Below are positions 37,536-46,314 of a stretch of DNA of 64,000 bases, piece after piece. Under the pieces are notes generated by a model. It made no database searches. It saw only the letters and a program-made list of their open reading frames with translations, and had not been told where the DNA came from. Source of the stretch: Lachnoclostridium sp. (GTDB lineage: Bacteria > Bacillota > Clostridia > Lachnospirales > Lachnospiraceae); contig JAMPEB010000001.1 of assembly GCA_023665475.1 (NCBI GenBank), forward strand, positions 226,345-290,344. Reading direction: 5' to 3'. A program made the translations under genes and the position numbers. Every line of letters begins with the position of its first letter. Position 1 is the first letter of the stretch.

Positions 37536-38715
37536 AATTACAGATAAAATGAACAAAATCAAAGATAAATTACAAAACAAGGCGAGGGATAAACGCGAAG
37601 ACATCCATGATGCCCGCTATTCCCGCCTGAAGCAGAAGCTGTTTCTCCGGATTCTGGGTCTGCCCCTCATTGCCATCCTGATTATTTTTATTTTGTATCG
37701 GCTGTACCGAAGCCACAAAGTGGTGGATTTCATCGTTTCCTTATACCAGCGCCTTTTTGATTTGAATTATTATGCCGCCGTAGATTTATACCACATTACC
37801 TTCCGTGAAAATGAATTTATCATCCTGCTCATTGCAGCCACATCTATATTTGGGCTTCTGCTCCTCTGGGTCATCCGCTGGTTTGTGAAATATTTCACTA
37901 TTGTCAATCAGGGCATTGATGACCTTCTTAACGATGAGGAAGAAATATTTCTGCCCACGGAGCTGCTTGCCACGGAAAGCAGGCTGAACGCCGTCAAAAA
38001 GGCATTAAAGCAAAGCTCCTTGGATGCAAAGCTGGCGGAGCAGCGCAAAAATGATTTGGTCATGTATCTGGCGCATGACATCCGCACTCCCCTTACCTCC
38101 GTCATCGGTTACTTAAATCTGCTGGAGGAGGTTCCCGATATGCCGGAAAAGCAGCGGATCAATTATATCCACATTACCTTGGACAAGGCTTACCGCTTGG
38201 AAAAAATGATAAACGAATTTTTTGAAATCACCCGCTATAATTTACAGCAGATTGTTTTAAACAAAGAAACCATCGATTTGTACTATATGATGCTGCAGCT
38301 TACGGACGAGCTTTCGCCTATTCTGGCTGCCAATGCCAACACGGCGGTCCTTAATGTTCCGGAAAACTTAACTGTCTACGGCGACCCGGATAAACTGGCG
38401 CGGGTATTTAACAATGTGTTGAAAAATGCCGCCGCATACAGCTATCGGGGCACGGAAATCATTATCCGCGCCGAAGAAAAAGAGTCCTTTGTGGAAATTT
38501 CCTTCCAAAACAAGGGAAAGACCATCCCCAAAGAAAAGCTGGCGACAATCTTTGAAAAATTTTACCGTCTGGACGAATCCCGCAGCTCCCACACCGGCGG
38601 CACCGGGCTGGGGCTTGCCATCGCAAAAGAAATCGTGACGGTACATGGGGGGAATATTACCGCTGACAGCGAAAATGATACGGTTTCCTTTGTGATAACA
38701 CTTCCTATGCCTTAA
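37525..38715 (+). CDS. vanS: VanS-type sensor histidine kinase
   Basis: 396 aa from a TTG at 37525 that overlaps the vanR end by 11 bases; an ATG at 37549 is possible but has a weaker ribosome site. A charged N-terminal stretch, two membrane segments (about 45-65 and 105-130) bordering a short extracytoplasmic loop, HAMP-like linker, phospho-acceptor LAHDIRTPLTSVIGYL, N-box NNVLKNAAAYS, and G-boxes ending in TGGTGLGLAIAK. The short external loop is like VanS of VanB/VanG-type systems. Confidence 0.9.
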   Translation: MKDKITDKMNKIKDKLQNKARDKREDIHDARYSRLKQKLFLRILGLPLIAILIIFILYRLYRSHKVVDFIVSLYQRLFDLNYYAAVDLYHITFRENEFIILLIAATSIFGLLLLWVIRWFVKYFTIVNQGIDDLLNDEEEIFLPTELLATESRLNAVKKALKQSSLDAKLAEQRKNDLVMYLAHDIRTPLTSVIGYLNLLEEVPDMPEKQRINYIHITLDKAYRLEKMINEFFEITRYNLQQIVLNKETIDLYYMMLQLTDELSPILAANANTAVLNVPENLTVYGDPDKLARVFNNVLKNAAAYSYRGTEIIIRAEEKESFVEISFQNKGKTIPKEKLATIFEKFYRLDESRSSHTGGTGLGLAIAKEIVTVHGGNITADSENDTVSFVITLPMP

Positions 38716-38736
38716 AAACAATCCTAACTAATCCTC

Positions 38737-38877
38737 TCATTCTTCGTTATTTCCCCTATCTATTAATTTTCTTATCACAACAATGACAATGCCCACCACT
38801 AATATGAGCGCCGATAATACCAATACAGCAATCGGCGCTATGCTTAAAAGCATGTCCATAATCAATTGTATATCCAT
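38737..38877 (-). CDS. Small single-pass membrane protein
   Basis: 46 aa from ATG 38877, preceded by a perfect AAAGGAGG. Almost the whole protein is one hydrophobic helix (LLSIAPIAVLVLSALILVV) followed by a basic tail (IRKLIDRGNNEE). It lies antisense between vanS and vanG, downstream of the vanG regulatory region and divergent from it. No family is recognised. Confidence 0.6.
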   Translation of the reverse strand: MDIQLIMDMLLSIAPIAVLVLSALILVVGIVIVVIRKLIDRGNNEE

Positions 38878-38965
38878 ATACAGCCTCCTTTCCTGCACAT
38901 AATAACAAAAATTATTCAACTCTATTTTAGATATCGGAACATTATCATAAAAGATTACTTAAAGC

Positions 38966-39126
38966 TTAATATTTTCTTAGGATGAAATCCCTTTTATATT
39001 AATATTCCTAAACCCCCTGTTTGATATAATAACCATAAAGAAAAACAAACGGAGTTTTCTTTCGCAACTCTTATATAAATCTTAATGTTTTACCGCATTG
39101 AATCTTAAAAAGAAAACTTCTATACT
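38966..39126 (+). promoter_or_regulatory. vanG promoter region with phased CTTA boxes
   Basis: CTCTTA (39068), ATCTTA (39079) and ATCTTA (39102) follow an 11-bp phase with one degenerate step. A second pair (CTTAAT, then CTTAGG 11 bp later) lies near 38967-38983. Downstream are -35 TTGAAT (39098-39103) and -10 TATACT (39121-39126) with a 17-bp spacer. The boxes match those upstream of vanR, so VanR binding is inferred. This describes most of the gene-free stretch 38878-39193. Confidence 0.6.
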
Positions 39127-39193
39127 GAACAACTACGGACTCTTTTAAATTATTGCATTAATGTCCGCTAAAACGGACCGGGAGGTATCATCC

Positions 39194-40279
39194 ATGAATT
39201 TATTAAACACCAAAAACATCGCTGTCATCTTCGGCGGACATTCCCCCGAATACAGCGTATCCCTGCAATCCGCCCATGCAGTCATCAAAGCCATGGACAG
39301 GACAAAATACACCCCTGTGTTGATTGGCATTTCCCATACCGGAGAATGGTTTTATTTCGACGGCAGTGTTGAAAAACTTTTAGATGATACTTGGTGCAAT
39401 AACATCGATTGCATCCCTGCAGTAGTATCTCCCAGCCGTAAATCTCACAAACTGCTACTGCTTGGAGAGGAGAAAGTGAAATCCCTTCCCATTGACGGCG
39501 TTTTTCCCATATTGCACGGCAGAAACGGTGAAGACGGCACCGTTCAGGGGCTCTTTGAGTTGGCAGGCATCCCCATTATAGGCTGCAATGTCCTTGCTTC
39601 CGCTCTATGTATGGACAAGGACAGAGCTCACAGGCTGGTCTCCGCTGCCGGTATTTTAGTTCCCAAATCTTTTGCTGTTGAAAAGCATACGGAGCCAAAA
39701 ATTATTGCTGCCTATGCCGAAAAACTGGGCTATCCTCTCTTTGTAAAACCCGTGAGAACCGGTTCTTCCTACGGCATTACCAAAGTGAGTGACAAAGAAC
39801 AGTTGTCTTCCGCTATAGAACTTGCCTTTTCCTTTGATGAAACCGTTCTTATGGAAGAATGCATTTCCGGTTTCGAGGTGGGCTGCGCTGTTATGGACAG
39901 CCCCATCACGGACAATGTCAATCCGATTGTGGGGGAAGTAGATGAAATCGAACTGTCAGAGGGCTTTTTTGACTTCACTGAAAAATATACCTTGAAGACC
40001 TCCGCCATCCATTGCCCTGCAAGGATTACTTCCGAGGCGGCAAAAAGAATCAAGCAGACCGCCAGAATTATCTACAAAACCTTGGATTGTACAGGCTTTG
40101 CCCGGGTTGATATGTTTTTCACCGCCTCCGGCAAAATCGTGTTTAACGAGGTTAATACCATTCCCGGCTTCACCGCACACAGCCGCTTCCCAAATATGAT
40201 GAAAGCTGCCGGAATCTCTTTTGAAGATATGATTTCCACAATGATAGAAACGGCGGAGCGGCATGGAGGATTATCATGA
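39194..40279 (+). CDS. vanG: VanG-type D-alanine--D-serine ligase
   Basis: 361 aa from ATG 39194, with GGGAGG upstream. ATP-grasp ligase: N-terminal NIAVIFGGHSPEYSVSLQSA, ILHGRNGEDGTVQGLFELAGIP, FVKPVRTGSSYGI, and C-terminal FARVDMF...VFNEVNTIPGFT. The omega-loop motif EKY (263-265) is the one seen in D-Ala-D-Ser ligases rather than D-Ala-D-Lac enzymes. It would make precursors ending in D-Ser that bind vancomycin weakly. Overlaps vanT by ATGA. Confidence 0.9.
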   Translation: MNLLNTKNIAVIFGGHSPEYSVSLQSAHAVIKAMDRTKYTPVLIGISHTGEWFYFDGSVEKLLDDTWCNNIDCIPAVVSPSRKSHKLLLLGEEKVKSLPIDGVFPILHGRNGEDGTVQGLFELAGIPIIGCNVLASALCMDKDRAHRLVSAAGILVPKSFAVEKHTEPKIIAAYAEKLGYPLFVKPVRTGSSYGITKVSDKEQLSSAIELAFSFDETVLMEECISGFEVGCAVMDSPITDNVNPIVGEVDEIELSEGFFDFTEKYTLKTSAIHCPARITSEAAKRIKQTARIIYKTLDCTGFARVDMFFTASGKIVFNEVNTIPGFTAHSRFPNMMKAAGISFEDMISTMIETAERHGGLS

Positions 40280-42540
40280 AAACAGCTTCACACCAAAGAC
40301 AATTTATTGCACTTGACGCTTTCCGAATCATTGCCACACTGTTAGTTGTTGCCATACATACCTCACCCCTTGCTTCTTTCAGCCCTACTGCGGATTTTGT
40401 ATTAACCAGAGTGTTTGCCAGAATTGCCGTTCCTTTTTTCTTTATGGTGACAGGCTTCTTTTTGTTGCCCCCGTATCTTTTCGGACATACAAAGGACTAC
40501 CGCCGCCTATCCGCCTTTTTGAAAAAAACTCTTATCTTATATCTGGCGGCTGTTCTGCTTTATCTGCCCGTCAATCTTTACGCGGGGCACTTTCGGGACA
40601 CAACCCTGTGGGACAAGCTTCGTATGCTCTTATTTGACGGCACCTTTTATCATTTGTGGTATCTTCCTGCCCTCATTCTCGGCATGCTGCTTGTGTGCCT
40701 GCTGGGACGCAGGCTTCCCTTCAAAGCGGTTATGTCCTTTTGTCTTATGTTATACCTTTTCGGACTGCTTGGGGACAGTTATTATGGCATTACCGCAGCC
40801 GTGCCCGGCATGAAATCCATATATGACGCCATGTTTCTTATTTTCTCCTACACCAGAAACGGGATTTTCTATGCACCTGTATTTTTGGTAATGGGGGCTT
40901 ATTTATCACAGGGCAGACAGAAGGAACAGAAATGTAACAAAACCCTCAATCCACTAAACCTGTCTATCCAACAGAATGTTGTAGACTTTTCCATTTTTCT
41001 GATTATTATGATAGCGGAGGGGCTGCTCCTCCATCGTTTTGATATGCAGCGGCACGACAGTATGTATATTGCCCTGCTGCCCTGTATGCTTTTCCTTTTT
41101 CGAGTTATCTTAGCAATAGAACAAAAAAACCGGATTTCCGAAAGGCGCGCCGGTCTGTTTCCTGCAGGGTATCTGCGCACCCTCTCCACCTACATTTATC
41201 TGCTTCACCCACTATGTATTATTTTGTTGAGAGGTTTTGCAAAAGTGGTTCATCTGGAAGCTATACTCATCGACAACAGCCTTATCCATTACATAGTTGT
41301 CTGCGTTTTATCCTGTATGGCTTCCTTTGGTATTACCACAGGTGGCGCTTCCGCTTTTGCTTCCTTGACCGTTTCCACAATCCCGCATATATTGCAGAAA
41401 AATCAATCTTATTTCAAAAATCGTGCATGGATTGAAATAGATTTAGGGCATCTTTCTCACAATGTAAGCACCCTGCAAAACCTTCTGCCGCCCGGCTGTG
41501 AACTGATGCCCGCGGTAAAAGCAAATGCCTACGGGCACGGCGCAGTCCTTATTTCCAAAGCCCTATACGGCATGGGCGTAAAAAACTTCTGCGTAGCTTC
41601 GGTTTCTGAGGGAATAGAGCTTAGACGCGGTGGCATCAAGGGGGAAATTCTGGTGCTGGGATATACCTATGAGAAAGATTTTCCGTTGTTAAGAAAATAC
41701 CGTCTGACGCAGACGGTTGTAGATCACGAATATGCGAAAATACTCAATGATTATGGGAAAAAGCTGCGGGTACACCTGAAAATCGATACGGGTATGCACC
41801 GCTTGGGGGAACGCTGTGAGCAATTTGAAAAGATATGCCATATTTTTAAACTAAAAAACCTTGTTATAGAAGGTATTTACACCCACCTGTGCGCAGACGA
41901 ATCCACAAGTCCCTCGGATAAAGCCTTTACTCTGGCGCAGGCGCAGGCGCTTTATGACATTACTTCCAAATTAAGGTCTTCCGGATTTCCCTGTCCGAAA
42001 ATACATCTGCTGGCAAGCTATGGACTCATAAACTATCCCGAACTTTCCGGCGATTATGCCAGAGTGGGAATCGCCCTCTATGGAGTTTTAAGCACACGCC
42101 CCGCCCCCGAAGACCAAACCGGGAACCGGACGCCGAATCTGATGCCTATTCTTTCCGTGAAAGCAAGGGTTGCCGTAGTCAAAACTTTGCTGCAGGGGGA
42201 ATCGGCGGGATATGGTATGCAATATATCGCCGGTCAAGATGCCAAAATAGGCGTCATCACCATCGGATATGCTGATGGATTTCCTCGTGCCCTCTCCCAC
42301 GGCAGGGGAAGTGTACTGATAAACGGGCACAAAGCGCCCATTATAGGGAATATCTGCATGGACCAGACCATCGTGGATATCACAGACATTCCTGATGTAA
42401 AGGCAGGGGATATCGCCGTTATCATCGGTCAGTCCGGGGAGTTGGAAATAACCGCCTATGACCTCGCAGAACAGACAGACAGCATTACCAATGAGGTTTT
42501 AAGCCGTCTGGGTGCGCGGCTGGAGCGGATTATAATATAA
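40276..42540 (+). CDS. vanT: VanT-type membrane serine racemase
   Basis: 754 aa fusion. Residues about 1-370 are an acyltransferase-3-like membrane domain with about ten helices (FIALDAFRIIATLLVVAIHTS, RIAVPFFFMVTGFFLLP), thought to import or hold L-serine. Residues about 384-754 form an alanine-racemase-fold enzyme with PLP lysine Lys415 in MPAVKANAYGHG and the C-terminal GNICMDQTIVDIT. It should supply D-Ser for VanG. Cotranslated with vanG. The expected third gene, vanXY, is not next to it. Confidence 0.9.
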   Translation: MKTASHQRQFIALDAFRIIATLLVVAIHTSPLASFSPTADFVLTRVFARIAVPFFFMVTGFFLLPPYLFGHTKDYRRLSAFLKKTLILYLAAVLLYLPVNLYAGHFRDTTLWDKLRMLLFDGTFYHLWYLPALILGMLLVCLLGRRLPFKAVMSFCLMLYLFGLLGDSYYGITAAVPGMKSIYDAMFLIFSYTRNGIFYAPVFLVMGAYLSQGRQKEQKCNKTLNPLNLSIQQNVVDFSIFLIIMIAEGLLLHRFDMQRHDSMYIALLPCMLFLFRVILAIEQKNRISERRAGLFPAGYLRTLSTYIYLLHPLCIILLRGFAKVVHLEAILIDNSLIHYIVVCVLSCMASFGITTGGASAFASLTVSTIPHILQKNQSYFKNRAWIEIDLGHLSHNVSTLQNLLPPGCELMPAVKANAYGHGAVLISKALYGMGVKNFCVASVSEGIELRRGGIKGEILVLGYTYEKDFPLLRKYRLTQTVVDHEYAKILNDYGKKLRVHLKIDTGMHRLGERCEQFEKICHIFKLKNLVIEGIYTHLCADESTSPSDKAFTLAQAQALYDITSKLRSSGFPCPKIHLLASYGLINYPELSGDYARVGIALYGVLSTRPAPEDQTGNRTPNLMPILSVKARVAVVKTLLQGESAGYGMQYIAGQDAKIGVITIGYADGFPRALSHGRGSVLINGHKAPIIGNICMDQTIVDITDIPDVKAGDIAVIIGQSGELEITAYDLAEQTDSITNEVLSRLGARLERIII

Positions 42541-42567
42541 AACGCAACGATTCAGAGTCATGCAGAT

Positions 42568-43731
42568 TTATATAAAACTACCTGTGTCCACCACAATGTC
42601 GCTTCCCGCTTCCACCTCAAAGTGCCTGAAATAATTTTCCTCCATGGGAATCCACTTTTCTTTAAATGCAGTAAAACGGCTCCTTTCTCTGGTTCTTAGG
42701 CGGCTTTCCTGCTCCTCTTTCGGACAGGTCAGGAAAATCTTCAAGTCATACTCGCCCGCAAGATGCGGATGATGAGAATAGCTGCCCTCCACCACAGTGA
42801 AAAGGCTTGGCTTAAAAATCTGTTTTCCCTTCATCCTGCCCGCTTGGCAGTCGTAGGGACAGTAAACCACCTGTTGCCCTTCCTTTGCCGGAAGCAGAAC
42901 CTCTTTACGAAACCTCTCCAAATCCATATTTCCGGCAGGGACGGACTGCCAATTCTGCACACGCTTTGCCATAGGCAGATAATAATCATCCATGTGGAAG
43001 ATGTTGCAGTTAAACAATCTGCCTGCCAACCCGGCAAGAGAAGTCTTTCCGCTTCCGCATCTTCCGTCTATGGCGATGATAACAGCATTCCGCTTCTCCA
43101 CGGTTTTCAAAATCGCAAGCAGCGCCGGAAAATACCCTGCATATTCCTTCCGGAGCAGGCGGTAATGGGGATGGTAGGCATCACGGTAAACCATACTGTG
43201 GTGGACAGCCGGATATCCCTGTGCTGCCCATATCTTGACCCACTCTTCCATACCGGAGATTCCGAATTTAATTGTCCGTTCTATTTTTTCTTTAAAGACA
43301 TCCCCTGAGATGCCGGCTTCAGGGCATTTACCGATCCCGGATTTTGCGCCGCATTCTATGCCTCCTCCGATTATCGATTTCTTGGCTGCTTCCGGCATTT
43401 CTTCCGGTTTCGACATATCTTTTCTGTTATCCTGCGCCGTTAAGAGAAACAGCTTTGCAAGCAATGCTGCCGCCTCTTCTGACTCGCAGGCAGACAGAGG
43501 AAAGCGGCACAATTCGCCGCCGATGTCTTCTATTTCTTTGGGAGATGAAAAACCACTCTGAGGAAGCTCTTCCCACTCTCTTAACAAAAAGGCTTGTACC
43601 GACTCCTCATCCGCAATCATATGCTCCGCTCCAAATTCGCTTTGAAAGATAAGCTTCCCATAATCCTGCGGCTCCATTAAAGGATATCTCTCTGTATGCT
43701 CCCTTAAAATCCGAATCCAATCTTTTTTCAT
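42568..43731 (-). CDS. Uridine-kinase-like P-loop protein with N-terminal extension
   Basis: 387 aa. Residues about 215-387 are a nucleoside-kinase-like domain: Walker A IDGRCGSGKTSLAGLAG (about 220), DDYYLP (about 250), YDLKIFLTCPKEEQESRLRTRE lid-type segment. Residues about 1-130 and the KEYAGYFPALLAILKTV segment form a helical domain not recognised. A low-complexity stretch (about 105-145, rich in Gly/Glu/Lys) links them. The substrate is unknown. It is convergent with vanT and appears to be a single gene. Confidence 0.7.
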   Translation of the reverse strand: MKKDWIRILREHTERYPLMEPQDYGKLIFQSEFGAEHMIADEESVQAFLLREWEELPQSGFSSPKEIEDIGGELCRFPLSACESEEAAALLAKLFLLTAQDNRKDMSKPEEMPEAAKKSIIGGGIECGAKSGIGKCPEAGISGDVFKEKIERTIKFGISGMEEWVKIWAAQGYPAVHHSMVYRDAYHPHYRLLRKEYAGYFPALLAILKTVEKRNAVIIAIDGRCGSGKTSLAGLAGRLFNCNIFHMDDYYLPMAKRVQNWQSVPAGNMDLERFRKEVLLPAKEGQQVVYCPYDCQAGRMKGKQIFKPSLFTVVEGSYSHHPHLAGEYDLKIFLTCPKEEQESRLRTRERSRFTAFKEKWIPMEENYFRHFEVEAGSDIVVDTGSFI

Positions 43732-43800
43732 AAGGATGCTCTCCTAAACATCAAATCATCCGACGCCCGTATATAGGCTTCTCTCCCCTGACAATTTTTA

Positions 43801-43833
43801 CAAAAAGAGCCGCCGCACAAAGCGGCAGCTCTT
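43801..43833 (-). terminator. Terminator of the phosphofructokinase gene
   Basis: Minus-strand stem AGAGCTGCCGC / GCGGCGGCTCT (one mismatch) followed by TTTTTG, directly after the coding region. Confidence 0.8.
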
Positions 43834-43837
43834 ATCT

Positions 43838-45085
43838 TTACAGATTCTTTTCGTCAAGCACCAGATGCTGGGGAAGTCCGTTCACCATAAAGGGCTGATA
43901 ATCTCCCTGAATCAACGGCTCAAGGTAATTGACAAACTCCTCCGTCACATAATTGCCCTCCTTGTTGATCCAATTGCGGGGAACCAGCTTCTCGTTGTTA
44001 GCAATACGATGCACATCATAGATGCCTGCCGCACTCATGTAAGGATCATCGGAAACACGGTCGATTACTACCATCTTGCCGGTGTCGCCCTCGTCCGCCG
44101 CCTTTACCGCAGCGCCGCCCACCATGAATGCCTCATCCACATCCACACGGGATGCCATGTGGGACGCGCTTCTCTGCAGTGTAGAAAACTCAATGCTTCT
44201 GGTCTTGCAGCCGATTTCCGCTCCCAAATAACCCGCAAGATAAGCGGCAGTACCCTGAAGCTGCTTATGTCCGAATGCATCCACATAATCGGCGCCGCCG
44301 GACAATTCGCAGACATATCTGCCATCAGCAAGCTTGATGCCCTCGGATACGGCAATGGTAACCGTATGCTTTTTCTTCAACAGTTCTCTTACCTTCTTCA
44401 GGAACTTATCAATATCGAAAGCAAGCTCCGGCAGATAAATCAAATCCGGTCCTTCACACTCCTGCGTTCTTGCAAGAGCCGTAGCGCCGGTCAGCCAGCC
44501 TGCGTTACGCCCCATAATCTCAATCACATTAATCAGCTCATTATTATAAGTCAGACCCAAAGCATCCCTTATAACTTCCTTGGTAGAAGCCGCAATATAC
44601 TTGGCTGCGCTTGCAAAACCGGGAGTATGGTCCGTAAGAGCCAAATCATTATCTATGGTCTTGGGCACGCCTAAAAATTTCTGGGAATGACCTTTGACAA
44701 TAGCATAATCGGACAATTTCTTAATGGTATCCATGGAATCATTACCGCCAATGTAAATAAACGCTTCAATCTCCAGTTTGTCCAATATCTGGAAAATCTT
44801 CTCATAAATTTCCGGATTCTCATGAATCTCCGGCAGCTTATAGCGGCAGGAGCCCAAAAAAGCCGAAGGAGTCCTCTTAAGCAGTTCTATATCCATATCC
44901 GTATGAATCTGGGTTGACAAATCCACATACTTTTCATCCAAAAATCCCTGAATTCCATGGAGCATTCCGTATACTCTGTGAAATCCTCTTTCTCTTGCAG
45001 TCTTATATACGCCTGCCAGACTGGAATTAATTACGGAAGTAGGACCTCCCGACTGACCTACAATAATATTGCGCTTCTTTTCCAT
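43838..45085 (-). CDS. PPi-type 6-phosphofructokinase
   Basis: 415 aa from ATG 45085, with AGGAGGAG upstream; earlier in-frame codons lack support. Phosphofructokinase fold: GQSGGPTSVINSSLAGV (about 10), GGNDSMDT (about 105) and PKTIDNDL (about 130). Lys in PKTIDND and Asp in GGND, in place of the Gly found in ATP enzymes, point to pyrophosphate as phosphoryl donor, so the step is probably reversible. A common glycolytic enzyme type in Clostridia. Confidence 0.9.
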   Translation of the reverse strand: MEKKRNIIVGQSGGPTSVINSSLAGVYKTARERGFHRVYGMLHGIQGFLDEKYVDLSTQIHTDMDIELLKRTPSAFLGSCRYKLPEIHENPEIYEKIFQILDKLEIEAFIYIGGNDSMDTIKKLSDYAIVKGHSQKFLGVPKTIDNDLALTDHTPGFASAAKYIAASTKEVIRDALGLTYNNELINVIEIMGRNAGWLTGATALARTQECEGPDLIYLPELAFDIDKFLKKVRELLKKKHTVTIAVSEGIKLADGRYVCELSGGADYVDAFGHKQLQGTAAYLAGYLGAEIGCKTRSIEFSTLQRSASHMASRVDVDEAFMVGGAAVKAADEGDTGKMVVIDRVSDDPYMSAAGIYDVHRIANNEKLVPRNWINKEGNYVTEEFVNYLEPLIQGDYQPFMVNGLPQHLVLDEKNL

Positions 45086-45169
45086 TTCAATCTCCTCCTG
45101 AATAAATTTAATCACGCAAAACTTTCTACAAACATATAGTTTAATATAAAATGCGGATAAATGCAAGGG

Positions 45170-46312
45170 TTACTGACGATTTGTTTGCTCCTCGTCCTGA
45201 ACCGTCTGCATATCCACTATCACCCAATTTCCATCCATCTTTAAATAATAATACCGGGTATTATGGATATCATGCCTCTCCTGTCCCGTCTTGGTGAGTA
45301 TCATTTTTTTGTCAAAAGACACCTCGCAGGAGAAAAAGTCTTCATTATACACAATATAATTGGAAACCTTTTCACTTAGGAACTGCGGCGTTTCGTGACC
45401 GCTGTACATCCACATGTCATGCCGCCTGTAGTTTTCCGCAAGTTCCAGATAATAAGAATCCTGCGGAAACATATAGCGGATGGGGTTAATGCTCGCCACA
45501 CATCCTTCCAAATCCCTTGAAAAGAAATTGGAATAATTCTTTGCGTTGGTCAGGCAGAACTCTTCCAGCTCTTTTTCCATTTCCGATGTCTGGAAAGTAT
45601 CTATGGTAATCGTGTTATCTTCCGCCATGGAAAAGGCAATATCCTCCTGCAGGACATTTTGTATCCGGATATCCGGCATCTCGAACAATCCCTCAACCTT
45701 GTACTCCACTAATGCAGGCACCTCGGTATATTCTGTGGAATACTGAAATTCTTCCAATTCCTGCACATTTCCCGTCCGCTCGCTCCCGCCGGCTGCCATA
45801 CCGTTTATAAACACCGTATAAACATCAGGAACTGTTATGGTAACGCTGTGCTGACCGGCTATGCCTTTAGGCAGTACCCTCGTAATCTCCCACTCCGGAA
45901 CGGTCAGTATAGCCATCAGGGGGCGCGAATCCGTCTCCTTTAAAAAAACTTCCGCAATCGGAATATCCCCCGCATACAGATGATAAACAGGAGCTTTGGC
46001 ATCATAGCTGTCCGGTGCTTTTTCATAAGTAATGCCCGCTTTTTTCACTTCCGCAAGATATGTATTTTTATAATCCTCTTCCTTCTCAAAACGCGAAACC
46101 GACATTTGAAAATAAGGGCTGTTCGAGCCTTCGCTTACATCTATCTGCGCAATCAGATTTTCTATCACATACTCCGGCTGGGCCGCTTCATAGATTTTGA
46201 GACAGTTTCTTACATACAGAAAAATCACCGCCCAGAATAATACAAGCGTCAGCGTAAAAATGGAATAAAAAATCCGGAAAAAGGGGATTTTCTTCTTTCG
46301 TCGCCTGCTCAT
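45170..46312 (-). CDS. Membrane-anchored extracytoplasmic protein
   Basis: 380 aa from ATG 46312, with GGGAGG upstream and 2 bp after the preceding stop. A basic N-terminus (MSRRRKKK), one membrane helix (about 11-32), then a large outside region. The last 140 residues (about 245-375) look like an NTF2-type fold (AKNYSNFFSRDLEGCVASINP, YYLKMDGNWVIVDMQ). No family is recognised. It is the last of a three-gene operon with a phosphodiester glycosidase and a GT2-GtrA protein, so an envelope-polymer role is inferred. Confidence 0.6.
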   Translation of the reverse strand: MSRRRKKKIPFFRIFYSIFTLTLVLFWAVIFLYVRNCLKIYEAAQPEYVIENLIAQIDVSEGSNSPYFQMSVSRFEKEEDYKNTYLAEVKKAGITYEKAPDSYDAKAPVYHLYAGDIPIAEVFLKETDSRPLMAILTVPEWEITRVLPKGIAGQHSVTITVPDVYTVFINGMAAGGSERTGNVQELEEFQYSTEYTEVPALVEYKVEGLFEMPDIRIQNVLQEDIAFSMAEDNTITIDTFQTSEMEKELEEFCLTNAKNYSNFFSRDLEGCVASINPIRYMFPQDSYYLELAENYRRHDMWMYSGHETPQFLSEKVSNYIVYNEDFFSCEVSFDKKMILTKTGQERHDIHNTRYYYLKMDGNWVIVDMQTVQDEEQTNRQ

Positions 46313-46314
46313 TG

